Source: JACJWR01 sp963752505
GTDB taxonomy: Bacteria > Actinomycetota > Actinomycetes > S36-B12 > UBA10799
Assembly (NCBI GenBank): GCA_963752505.1
Contig: CAVVYM010000012.1
Location: 62,001-126,000 of the forward strand
DNA: 64,000 bases
Reading direction: 5' to 3'
Made by a program: the position numbers and the translations under genes. Numbering within the stretch: the first letter of the stretch is position 1; every line of letters starts with the position of its first letter. Shown piece by piece: positions 35,818 through 43,919 of this stretch. The notes beneath the pieces were generated by a model. It saw only the letters and a program-made list of their open reading frames with translations. It had not been told where the DNA came from and did no database searches.

Positions 35818-37110
35818 ATGTTGACGATACTCGGGATCACGATCTTCGTGCTTGCCATTCTGGCCTCGATCGGCTTGCACGAGCTCGGCCACCTCGTGCC
35901 CGCGAAGAGGTTCGGGGTCAAAGCGACCGAGTACTTCGTGGGATTCGGCCCAACCGTGTGGTCGACCCGCAAGGGTGAGACCGAGTACGGTCTCAAGGCG
36001 ATTCCATTCGGCGGCTACGTGCGCATGATCGGGATGTTCCCGCCGCGCCCGGACGGCACCGTGCGCGCGAGCAGCACCGGCCGCCTGGGTCTGCTGGTCG
36101 AGCAAGCGCGCAAGGAGTCGGAGTCCGACGTGCTGACCGACGAGGATCGCAAGCGCACCTTCTACAACTTGTCCGTGCCGAAGAAGTTGACCGTGATGTT
36201 CGGCGGACCCGTGATGAACCTGATTATCGCGGTCGTGCTGTTCACCGTGATGTTCGTCGGATTCGGGCTGCCGGTGCCGTCGTTGACGGTGTCGAACGTG
36301 ACGCCCTGCGTGCCGTCCAGCGCTGCCGACGACGGCACGTGCGCGGCAGGGGAGGCCCCGAGCGCCGCCGCGGCCGCTGGCCTCGAACCGGGGGATACCA
36401 TCACCGCGCTCGACGGTCAGCCGGTCGCAAGTTGGGATGACTTCACCGCGCAGTTGCGAGACGCCGGAGCTGGGAACACGGTCGTCACGGTGGAACGCGA
36501 TGGGCAGACAATCGCCTTGCCCGTCGAACTGACGTTGACCCCCCGGCCGGTGATCGTGGACGGCGAAGACACCGGGCAGACCGAGTTGCGTCCCTTCCTG
36601 GGCGTCGGCCCCACATTTGTCCTGCAGCCGCAGCCCCTCACCGCCGTGCCCGGCGAAGTGTGGAACCTGACGGTGCGGTCAACCGTTGCGCTCTTCACGT
36701 TCCCGGCCAAGCTGGTGGGCGTCGCCGACGCCGCCTTCTCCGACGCCCAACGTGACCCCGAAGGCCCGATTGGTGTCGTGGGTGCATCGCGCATTTCCGG
36801 TGACGTGACGGCTGCGGACCTGCCCGGCACGTGGAAAGCAGCGCAGCTGATCGGCATCATCGCCTCGGTCAACCTGTTCCTGTTCCTGTTCAACATGATC
36901 CCGTTGCTGCCGCTCGACGGCGGGCACATAGCGGGTGCGCTCTACGAGGGCGCCCGACGCAAGGTCGCCACCTGGCGCGGGCAACCCGACCCGGGCCCGG
37001 TGGACGTCGCGCGGTTGCTTCCCGTCGCCTACGGGGTGGCGATCCTGCTCATAGGTGTCAGCATTCTGTTGCTGTATGCCGACATCGTGAGTCCGGTACG
37101 TATTACGTGA
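35818..37110 (+). CDS. rseP: Site-2 (RseP/RIP-type) membrane metalloprotease
   Basis: 430 residues. The zinc motif HELGH is at residues 21-25 in the first membrane helix, and the second metal motif is in NMIPLLPLDGGHIAGALYEG near residue 360. A PDZ domain lies between (about 165-240, AAAAAGLEPGDTITALDGQP). Four membrane segments are expected. Homologues cut anti-sigma factors and other single-span proteins in the membrane. The dxr-rseP-ispG order is conserved in actinobacteria. Confidence 0.94.
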   Translation: MLTILGITIFVLAILASIGLHELGHLVPAKRFGVKATEYFVGFGPTVWSTRKGETEYGLKAIPFGGYVRMIGMFPPRPDGTVRASSTGRLGLLVEQARKESESDVLTDEDRKRTFYNLSVPKKLTVMFGGPVMNLIIAVVLFTVMFVGFGLPVPSLTVSNVTPCVPSSAADDGTCAAGEAPSAAAAAGLEPGDTITALDGQPVASWDDFTAQLRDAGAGNTVVTVERDGQTIALPVELTLTPRPVIVDGEDTGQTELRPFLGVGPTFVLQPQPLTAVPGEVWNLTVRSTVALFTFPAKLVGVADAAFSDAQRDPEGPIGVVGASRISGDVTAADLPGTWKAAQLIGIIASVNLFLFLFNMIPLLPLDGGHIAGALYEGARRKVATWRGQPDPGPVDVARLLPVAYGVAILLIGVSILLLYADIVSPVRIT

Positions 37111-37146
37111 GACTGACCCCGCCCAGCTGTGAAGATGAATCGACAG

Positions 37147-37177
37147 GGGTGCTGTGCACCCGAACCGGGGCGATAAT
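37147..37177 (+). promoter_or_regulatory. Hairpin and candidate -10 box before ispG
   Basis: GGGTGC (37147-37152) and GCACCC (37156-37161) form a 6-bp stem with a 3-nt loop, followed by GATAAT (37172-37177), a good -10 box about 36 nt before ispG ATG 37213. The hairpin could end rseP transcription or be an operator. Confidence 0.35.
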
Positions 37178-37212
37178 AGAAGACAAGGACCTGCAATGAG
37201 GAGCATCGAGAT

Positions 37213-38370
37213 ATGACGGTCGAACTGGGTATTCCGACGCCTGCCACCGTGGCGCCCCGGCGCAAGACTCGCCAGCTGACGTTGCAGCACCCCACACACC
37301 CCGTCAAGGTGGGTGGCGACGCACCGGTCAGCGTGCAGAGCATGACGACTACGGTGACCGCTGATGTCAACGCGACGTTGCAGCAGATCGCCGAACTGAC
37401 AGCCGCCGGTTGCCAGGTGGTGCGCGTCGCCGTGCCAAGTCAGGATGACGCACAGGCCCTGCCGCTGATCGCTCGGAAGTCGGGTATCCCCGTGATCGCC
37501 GACATTCACTTCCAACCCAAGTACGTGTTCGCCGCCATTGACGCCGGCTGTGCCGGTGTGCGCGTGAACCCGGGAAACATCAAGAAGTTCGACGACAAGG
37601 TGGGTGAGATCGCGCGCGCGGCCGCAGACGCTGGGACGCCTATCCGCATTGGAGTGAACGCTGGCTCGTTGGACCCGCGGTTGCTGGCCAAGTACGGCAA
37701 AGCCACACCCGAGGCCCTTGTCGAATCCGCTCTGTGGGAAGCCTCGCTGTTTGAAGAGCACGATTTTCGGGATATCAAAATCTCGGTCAAACACCACGAC
37801 CCGGTTGTGATGATCAAGGCCTACCAGCAACTTGCGGCAGCCTGCGACTATCCGTTGCACCTTGGGGTGACGGAGGCCGGACCGACATTTCAGGGCACGA
37901 TCAAGTCCGCGGTGGCTTTTGGCGCCCTCCTCAGCCAAGGCATCGGCGACACGATTCGAGTGTCGCTGTCCGCGCCCCCGATCGAGGAAGTCCGGGTGGG
38001 TAATCAGATTCTGGAATCGCTCAATCTTGCCGAGCGCGGACTGGAGATCGTCTCATGCCCGTCATGCGGGCGTGCCCAGGTTGACGTCTACACCCTCGCT
38101 GAGCAGGTGACAGCGGGCCTGGAGGGTCTCGACGTGCCCCTTCGTGTTGCCGTCATGGGATGCGTCGTCAACGGTCCTGGCGAGGCACGGGACGCAGATC
38201 TGGGTGTGGCGAGCGGCAACGGCAAGGGCCAGATCTTTGTGAAGGGCGAAGTGATCAAGACTGTGCCGGAGGCGCAGATCGTGGAGACCCTCATCGAAGA
38301 GGCGATGCGGCTGGCCGAGGGGATGGCCTCCGATGAGGCCGACTCCGCACCAGTCGTCACCGTCAGCTGA
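37213..38370 (+). CDS. ispG: 4-hydroxy-3-methylbut-2-enyl diphosphate synthase
   Basis: 385 residues. TIM-barrel part: [52 protein letters not shown] and [16 protein letters not shown]. The Fe-S domain has the cysteines in [20 protein letters not shown] segment (38055-38085) and in [16 protein letters not shown]. It converts MEcPP to HMBPP in the MEP pathway together with dxr upstream. Confidence 0.96.
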   Translation: MTVELGIPTPATVAPRRKTRQLTLQHPTHPVKVGGDAPVSVQSMTTTVTADVNATLQQIAELTAAGCQVVRVAVPSQDDAQALPLIARKSGIPVIADIHFQPKYVFAAIDAGCAGVRVNPGNIKKFDDKVGEIARAAADAGTPIRIGVNAGSLDPRLLAKYGKATPEALVESALWEASLFEEHDFRDIKISVKHHDPVVMIKAYQQLAAACDYPLHLGVTEAGPTFQGTIKSAVAFGALLSQGIGDTIRVSLSAPPIEEVRVGNQILESLNLAERGLEIVSCPSCGRAQVDVYTLAEQVTAGLEGLDVPLRVAVMGCVVNGPGEARDADLGVASGNGKGQIFVKGEVIKTVPEAQIVETLIEEAMRLAEGMASDEADSAPVVTVS

Positions 38371-38402
38371 ACCGATCCCCGGACAAGTCAGCGGTCGGGC
38401 CA

Positions 38403-39227
38403 GTGCGTGTGCGTCGCCTGACGGATGCGGACCTCGACGAGGTACGCGCGCTGCTCGCTGTCGATCCGGTGGCGAACTGCATGTTGAGTTGGCGGCTGGA
38501 GTCGGGGGGAATCAACCGAATTGGTGGCGACGTGTGGGCAACCACTGGCCGCCGCGGCATCCGGGCGCTTGCCCACGTCGGGGGGAATGTGCTTCCCGCT
38601 GCCACCGGGGATCACGAGTCGATGCACGTCCTGGGCACGCACATCGGGGCCATGCCGCGCCGGAGCGCCTCGGTTGTTGGCCTCGCCCACGACGTCGAGC
38701 CGCTCTGGCAGGCGCTGACGCCCGGGTGGGGTCCGGCTCGCGACGAGCGGCTGAATCAGCCGCTCATGGTGGCCGATCGACTCCCGGAAGTGGCAGCGGA
38801 CGCGCAGGTGAGACTCGCGGAGCCCGTCGACGCGCCACTGCTGTATCCGGCAACGGTTGCCATGTTCACCGAGGAGGTGGGCATCTCGCCATTGGAGGCC
38901 TCCACGGAGGCTGCGTACCGGGCACGGCTGATGTGGCTCATCCGTCAGCAGCGGGTCTACTGCAGTTGTGATGCCGACGGTGTGGTGTTCAAAGCTGAGA
39001 TCGCGGCCGTGACGCCGGAGGTCTGCCAGGTTCAAGGGGTCTGGGTGCGACCCGACCTGCGTGGCCGCGGCCTGGGCGCTGCTGGGATGGCCGCGGTGAC
39101 CGCGGCCGCGCGACGCCACTCGAAACTCGTGAGCCTCTATGTGAATCACTACAACCACGCCGCCCTCGGTGCCTACCGCAGGGCAGGCTTCACGCAGGTG
39201 GGCACGATGGCCTCCGTGCACTTCTAG
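38403..39227 (+). CDS. GNAT acetyltransferase with N-terminal DUF4081-like domain
   Basis: 274 residues, GTG start. The N-terminal about 110 residues ([20 protein letters not shown] onward) look like the DUF4081 domain that precedes GNAT in many actinobacteria. The C-terminal GNAT has the acetyl-CoA loop [20 protein letters not shown] and [18 protein letters not shown]. Its place between ispG and proS is conserved. The acceptor is unknown. Confidence 0.85.
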   Translation: MRVRRLTDADLDEVRALLAVDPVANCMLSWRLESGGINRIGGDVWATTGRRGIRALAHVGGNVLPAATGDHESMHVLGTHIGAMPRRSASVVGLAHDVEPLWQALTPGWGPARDERLNQPLMVADRLPEVAADAQVRLAEPVDAPLLYPATVAMFTEEVGISPLEASTEAAYRARLMWLIRQQRVYCSCDADGVVFKAEIAAVTPEVCQVQGVWVRPDLRGRGLGAAGMAAVTAAARRHSKLVSLYVNHYNHAALGAYRRAGFTQVGTMASVHF

Positions 39228-39242
39228 CGCCGCCGCCGTCGG

Positions 39243-39248
39243 TAGGCT
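39243..39248 (+). promoter_or_regulatory. Candidate -10 box for proS
   Basis: TAGGCT, identical to the leaderless boxes elsewhere in the window, but here the start point would leave a leader of about 30 nt with GGTGGAGG before ATG 39286. Confidence 0.4.
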
Positions 39249-39285
39249 TGCCGGACCAATCGTCGAAGTGGTGGAGGCCCCCCGG

Positions 39286-41055
39286 ATGTTGCTGCGTATG
39301 TCGTCGCTGTTCCTGCGCACGCTCCGAGAGGACCCGGCTGATGCTGAGGTGCCCAGCCATCGACTCCTCGTGCGCGCCGGCTACGTGCGTCGGGTGGCCC
39401 CTGGAATTTTCAGTTGGCTGCCGCTGGGGGTGAAGGTGCTCCGCAGGGTCGAGGACGTCGTGCGCCGCAACATGGACGAAGCCGGATTCCAGGAGGTGCA
39501 CTTCCCCGCGCTGCTTCCTCGCGACCTCTACGACGTGACTGGCCGCTGGGACGAGTACGGAGACACCCTTTTCCGGTTGCAGGATCGCCGCCAGATCGAC
39601 TACCTCCTAGGTCCAACCCACGAGGAGATGTTCACCGATCTGGTGAAGTCCACCTACTCCTCCTACCGCGATCTTCCGGTGTCGCTCTACCAAATTCAGA
39701 CGAAGTACCGTGACGAGGCGAGGCCGCGAGCCGGGATCTTGCGCGGTCGGGAGTTCGTGATGAAGGACTCCTACTCCTTCGACCTCACGGATGCCGGGCT
39801 GGAGATCTCGTACGCCCAACACCGGCGCGCCTACCAGTCGACCTTCGCCGATCTGGGGCTCGACTACGTGGTGGTATCGGCCCAGGCGGGCGCCATGGGT
39901 GGCTCCAAGAGCGAGGAGTTCTTGGCGCCGAGTCCCACCGGCGAGGACACCTTCGTTCGCTGCGAGACCTGCGGCTACGCCGCCAACACGGAGGCCGTGC
40001 GTACTGTGGTGCCACCGGCAATCGACCACCAGTCGGCTCCGGCCGCCCACGTCGAGGACACCCCCGACACCCCGACGATCGAAACCCTGGTGGCCATCGC
40101 GAACGAGCGACCCGAACTGCGACGCTCTGACCGGCCCTGGGCGGGGTCGGACACACTGAAGAACGTGGTCGTGATGCTCACGTACCCAGACGGCCGCCGA
40201 GAACCGCTGGCGATCGGTCTGCCGGGCGATCGCGAAGTCGATCTCAAGCGACTTGATGCTGTCGTGCACCCGGCCGTGGTCGAGCCTTTCGATGAGGACG
40301 ACTTCGCAGCCAACCCTTCATTGACCAAGGGATACATCGGGCCGGGCGTACTGGGCACTGAGGGAGCGAGCGGCATCCGCTACCTACTCGACCCGCGGAT
40401 AGTTGCGGGAACCCGTTGGATCACGGGTGCCGATGCGGTCGGCCGACACGTCTTCGATCTGGTTGCCGACCGCGACTTCACAGCAGACGGTGTCATCGAG
40501 GCTGCAGAGGTCAAGGCCGGTGACGAGTGCCCCGAATGCGGTGGAGTGTTGATGCTGGATCGTGGCATCGAAATCGGCCACATCTTCCAACTCGGACGCA
40601 AGTACGCCGACGCCCTGGGTTTGAAGGTGCTCGATGAGAACGGCAAAGCGCAAGTGGTGACCATGGGCTCGTACGGCATCGGAGTCTCGCGTGCGGTGGC
40701 CGCAATCGTCGAACAGAACCACGACGAGCGCGGCATCATCTGGCCGCGGTCGGTGAGCCCGGCTGACGTCCACGTGGTTGCCGCAGGCAAGGACGATGCC
40801 ATCTTCGAAGCCGGTGAAGTGCTGGTCTCTGGTCTCGTGCAAGCCGGCGTCACGGTGCTGTACGACGATCGGCGTGGAGCGTCCGTCGGCGTCAAATTCA
40901 ACGACTCCGAACTCATCGGAATCCCCACCATCGTGGTGGTCGGCAAGAGGCTGGCCGACGGGGTGGTGGAGATCAAAGATCGGGCTTCGGGTCAACGCCA
41001 TGACGTGGAACTCGCATCGGCGGTGTCGCATATCGTGTCGCTGGTGCGCGGGTGA
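39286..41055 (+). CDS. proS: Prolyl-tRNA synthetase, bacterial type with editing insert
   Basis: 589 residues from ATG 39286. Class II motifs: motif 1 region [20 protein letters not shown]; motif 2 [20 protein letters not shown] and [11 protein letters not shown]; motif 3 [20 protein letters not shown]. The editing insertion (INS) lies between motifs 2 and 3 (about 220-400), with a Cys pair CETCGYAAN before it, and the anticodon-binding domain is at the C-terminus. Frame continues upstream into the GNAT gene; the ATG has GGTGGAGG at a good distance. Confidence 0.96.
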   Translation: MLLRMSSLFLRTLREDPADAEVPSHRLLVRAGYVRRVAPGIFSWLPLGVKVLRRVEDVVRRNMDEAGFQEVHFPALLPRDLYDVTGRWDEYGDTLFRLQDRRQIDYLLGPTHEEMFTDLVKSTYSSYRDLPVSLYQIQTKYRDEARPRAGILRGREFVMKDSYSFDLTDAGLEISYAQHRRAYQSTFADLGLDYVVVSAQAGAMGGSKSEEFLAPSPTGEDTFVRCETCGYAANTEAVRTVVPPAIDHQSAPAAHVEDTPDTPTIETLVAIANERPELRRSDRPWAGSDTLKNVVVMLTYPDGRREPLAIGLPGDREVDLKRLDAVVHPAVVEPFDEDDFAANPSLTKGYIGPGVLGTEGASGIRYLLDPRIVAGTRWITGADAVGRHVFDLVADRDFTADGVIEAAEVKAGDECPECGGVLMLDRGIEIGHIFQLGRKYADALGLKVLDENGKAQVVTMGSYGIGVSRAVAAIVEQNHDERGIIWPRSVSPADVHVVAAGKDDAIFEAGEVLVSGLVQAGVTVLYDDRRGASVGVKFNDSELIGIPTIVVVGKRLADGVVEIKDRASGQRHDVELASAVSHIVSLVRG

Positions 41056-41074
41056 GCGCCTCGGTTTCGCTGAT

Positions 41075-41518
41075 CTACGGCGAGGGCTCCGGCGCCGGCT
41101 GAGTACCAGGAAAGGGCTGTTCCTGGGCTCCCCACGTGAGTGCTCGCACGGCTGCGGCCTGGGCAGAACTTGTGCAGAACGGGCGGTCGCTCTTGGCCAC
41201 CACCGCGGTTGCCGCTGACCAGCGGGGGACCACAGCTAGTTCCACCGATGCCGCAAGCCGAGCGGCGCTCGCAGGGTCCGTCGTGTCCGGGATCTCGTAG
41301 GCTGCGGCGGCTGGAGGCGGGGTGCCACCTGCACGTGTGATGCGCTCCCGCAGCCAGTCTCTACCCGTGCGGTGCGACGTCAGCGCGGCCGCCGCGTAGG
41401 CCGATTGCTCGGGTGCCACATGCGCCCCCACGACGCCGTAGGCGAAGACTGCTGCGTATTCAGCGTCTAAGGCATCCAGCAACGGTCCCACGTCGGGGCC
41501 GGATTCGGTCCGGTTCAT
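41075..41518 (-). CDS. DUF4439 ferritin-like protein
   Basis: 147 residues, predicted mostly helical, Ala-rich: LLDALDAEYAAVFAYGVVGA and SAYAAAALTSHRTGRDWLRE carry Glu/His in the spacing of ferritin-like bundles. The ATG overlaps the stop of the lipoprotein gene upstream. Location between proS and rimP is the conserved position of DUF4439 genes in actinobacteria. No function is established. Confidence 0.75.
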   Translation of the reverse strand: MNRTESGPDVGPLLDALDAEYAAVFAYGVVGAHVAPEQSAYAAAALTSHRTGRDWLRERITRAGGTPPPAAAAYEIPDTTDPASAARLAASVELAVVPRWSAATAVVAKSDRPFCTSSAQAAAVRALTWGAQEQPFPGTQPAPEPSP

Positions 41519-41979
41519 GAGGCGTTCGCAAGCACCGCGACGTGCTGGGCCTCAGAGGCACTGATGAGGCAGAGCAGCGATGCCAGATCGCCATCATCGG
41601 TTCTGGTGCAGGCCCCCGACCTCAACGCCACCGCCTCCCGTTCGGCAGCTCGCAGTTGCGCGAGCACGTCCGCTGAGATGCTCGCCGTGATTGCCGGCTG
41701 CGCCGGTGGGGTACCCGTCAGACCCTCCTGCAGCGCGTCGGCATGGGCCTGGTGCGCTGCCAGAATTGGGCTCAGCGTCGATTCGAGGTCGCCACGCTGT
41801 GCGATCGCCGCCTGGTAGAGCGCAACCAGGTGCAGTTCATCGCCGAGGCTCTCGCGGCGCACCGGATCGCTCACGGACCCGGCCGAACCCGTGTCGGCGG
41901 CGCAGGCTCCCAGGACGGGCACAACAGCCAATCCCATCGCCAATAAGGTTCGGCGCGTCGGTCGCACGGTGGCACTCAT
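41515..41979 (-). CDS. Ferritin-like lipoprotein paired with DUF4439 protein
   Basis: 154 residues. Signal peptide with RR and a lipobox: RRTLLAMGLAVVPVLGAC (Cys about 26). The mature part is helical with ELHLVALYQAAIAQRG, AHQAHADAL and ISASEAQHVAVLANAS, suggesting a metal-binding four-helix bundle. The E-x-x-H spacing is suggestive, not proof of iron binding. Translationally coupled to the DUF4439 gene, so both probably act together outside the membrane or at it. Confidence 0.75.
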   Translation of the reverse strand: MSATVRPTRRTLLAMGLAVVPVLGACAADTGSAGSVSDPVRRESLGDELHLVALYQAAIAQRGDLESTLSPILAAHQAHADALQEGLTGTPPAQPAITASISADVLAQLRAAEREAVALRSGACTRTDDGDLASLLCLISASEAQHVAVLANAS

Positions 41980-41985
41980 GGCGTC

Positions 41986-41991
41986 AGCCTA
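41986..41991 (-). promoter_or_regulatory. -10 box for leaderless ferritin-like lipoprotein gene
   Basis: On the minus strand TAGGCT is followed by 6 nt and ATG 41979; no Shine-Dalgarno sequence. Confidence 0.5.
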
Positions 41992-41999
41992 GGCGGCGC

Positions 42000-42005
42000 T
42001 ACCCT
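42000..42005 (+). promoter_or_regulatory. Candidate -10 box for rimP-nusA operon
   Basis: TACCCT fits TANNNT, back to back with the promoter of the divergent lipoprotein gene. Predicted leader to rimP is about 55 nt. Confidence 0.4.
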
Positions 42006-42066
42006 GGTGCCAACGACAGCGATCGGTGTCGGTGTGTCAATCGAGCGGAAGCGGAGGACTGCGAGG

Positions 42067-42525
42067 ATGGCAAAGAACGCCGATCGTGCCAGGTCAGAGA
42101 GAGTGACCGAGATTGTTGGTCCGGTCGTCGAGGCCGGCGGATTCGACCTCGAGGGCATCGTCGTCCGCCCTGCCGGCAAGCGAACCCAGGTCATCGTCAC
42201 GGTGGACGCCGACGTCGTCGATTCCGACGGTTTGGCAACTATCTCGCGGGTCATCTCCGAAGCGCTCGATGACAGTGCCGCGATGGGGGAGCAGGCCTAC
42301 ACCTTGGAGGTCACTAGTCGTGGCGTTGGGACTCCGTTGACCCTGCCACGGCACTGGCGTCGCAATCTTGGGCGGCTTGTTGCGGTTCACATGGTCGACG
42401 GGACCGGGTTCGAAGGCCGGTTGGCTGCGGTCGAGGACGACGGTGCCACGGTGGATGATCGTCGAGTGCGCTACACGGATGTGGAACGCGCCGTGGTGCA
42501 GGTTGAGTTTGGGGATGATGCCTGA
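42067..42525 (+). CDS. rimP: Ribosome maturation factor RimP
   Basis: 152 residues from ATG 42067; GTG 42007 is an alternative. Family features: IVGPVVEAGGFDLEGIVVRP, VIVTVDADVVDSDGLATIS, DDSAAMGEQAYTLEVTSRGV and GTPLTLPRHWRRNLGRLVAV. RimP assists 30S assembly. Its stop overlaps the nusA ATG by one base (TGATG), the conserved rimP-nusA operon. Confidence 0.94.
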   Translation: MAKNADRARSERVTEIVGPVVEAGGFDLEGIVVRPAGKRTQVIVTVDADVVDSDGLATISRVISEALDDSAAMGEQAYTLEVTSRGVGTPLTLPRHWRRNLGRLVAVHMVDGTGFEGRLAAVEDDGATVDDRRVRYTDVERAVVQVEFGDDA

Positions 42526-43514
42526 TGGACATCGATGTGGGTGCTCTCAAGGCCCTGGTCAGAGAGAAGAACCTGTCCCTCGACATCGTTGTCGCATCGA
42601 TCGAGGAAGCGCTGTTGGTGGCCTACCGGCACACCCCGGGCGCCAGCCCCCAGGCGCGGGTGGAGCTCGATCGTCGCACCGGCCACGTCATCGTGTGGGC
42701 CGCCGAACTCGATGACGAGGGCCGTCCGGTGGGGGAGTACGACGATACCCCGGACAACTTCGGCCGCATTGCCGCAACCACGGCGGGACAGGTCCTTCGG
42801 CAGCGACTCCTCGAGGTGACCGATGACGCCACGGTGGACGAGTTCACCGGCAGGGTCGGCTCCCTGGTGTCGGGCCCGATCCAGCAGGGGCGCGACACCA
42901 CGAAGGTGTATGTCGACCTGGGTGATGGCATTGAGGGCACCATTCCGCCGGTGGAACAAGTGCCGGGTGAGAACTATGCGCACGGTCGCCGCATCAAGGC
43001 AGTCGTGACTGAAGTACGGCGAGGCCCGCGGGGACCAGTCATCACGCTCTCGCGCACGCATCCGGACCTGGTGCGGCGCCTTTTCGAGCTTGAAGCCCCC
43101 GAGATCGCAGATGGAACGGTCGAAATCGTCGGTGTGGCACGCGAGGCAGGGCATCGCAGCAAGGTTGCGGTGCGAGCCACTGTCCCTGAAGTGAACGCGA
43201 AGGGTGCCTGCATCGGGCCCATGGGCCAACGGGTCCGCGCCGTGACCGGGGAACTCGACGGGGAGAAGATCGACATCATTGACTTCGATCCGGATCCTGC
43301 AACCTACGTGGGCAAGGCGTTGTCGCCTGCCCGCGTCGTGTCGGTGCGTTTGGTCGATGAGACGACCAAGAGCGTCCGGGTCGTGGTGCCGGACTACCAA
43401 CTCTCCCTAGCCATCGGCCGCGAGGGTCAGAATGCGCGGCTGGCGGCCCGGCTCACGGGTTGCCGCATCGACATCAAGGCCGACTCCGCGCCCGATGCCA
43501 GCGATGTCGGGTGA
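42525..43514 (+). CDS. nusA: Transcription termination/antitermination factor NusA
   Basis: 329 residues. N-terminal RNAP-binding domain (LVREKNLSLDIVVASIEEAL, FGRIAATTAGQVLRQRLLE), then an S1 domain, and KH domains with KGACIGPMGQRVRAVTGEL and QLSLAIGREGQNARLAARLT. It lacks the C-terminal acidic repeats of E. coli NusA, as usual in actinobacteria. The stop overlaps ylxR. Confidence 0.96.
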   Translation: MDIDVGALKALVREKNLSLDIVVASIEEALLVAYRHTPGASPQARVELDRRTGHVIVWAAELDDEGRPVGEYDDTPDNFGRIAATTAGQVLRQRLLEVTDDATVDEFTGRVGSLVSGPIQQGRDTTKVYVDLGDGIEGTIPPVEQVPGENYAHGRRIKAVVTEVRRGPRGPVITLSRTHPDLVRRLFELEAPEIADGTVEIVGVAREAGHRSKVAVRATVPEVNAKGACIGPMGQRVRAVTGELDGEKIDIIDFDPDPATYVGKALSPARVVSVRLVDETTKSVRVVVPDYQLSLAIGREGQNARLAARLTGCRIDIKADSAPDASDVG

Positions 43515-43843
43515 TGGGGGTAGACTCAGCAGCGCTGGCGCGGCCACGAGTTCCGATCCGAACGTGCATCGGGTGCAGGGCCAAAGCCAGCAAAAACGAT
43601 CTGTTGAGGGTGGTGAGCGACGGTGCCCGCGTGGTGCCCGACCTCGCCGCCGTGCATCCAGGCCGGGGAGCATATCTCCACTGGAGCGTCGACTGTTTCG
43701 AACTCGCGGTGCGTAGGCGTGCATTCACACGCGCCCTGCGGATTGCCGGAACTCTCGACGCGTCAGAAGTCCGAAATGCCGTTTCCGCTGATCGAGCCGA
43801 CCATTCGCAAGTTTCAAGGGAGCACAGGATGAGCACCCCATGA
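43514..43843 (+). CDS. ylxR: YlxR family RNA-binding protein
   Basis: 109 residues from ATG 43514, which overlaps the nusA stop. The YlxR motif is RTCIGCRAKASKNDLLRVV followed by HPGRGAYLHWSVDCFELAV. In Bacillus-type bacteria this family (RnpM) binds RNase P RNA; here the function is by family only. It lies in the nusA-ylxR-infB order. The last 20 residues are not part of the domain. Confidence 0.9.
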   Translation: MGVDSAALARPRVPIRTCIGCRAKASKNDLLRVVSDGARVVPDLAAVHPGRGAYLHWSVDCFELAVRRRAFTRALRIAGTLDASEVRNAVSADRADHSQVSREHRMSTP

Positions 43844-43919
43844 ACGGGCAACCATGAAGTCATCGTCGTACCACTGACGGCTCGGTCGCGTCACGCGCCC
43901 CGGGCCAGATCGGAGAGAA

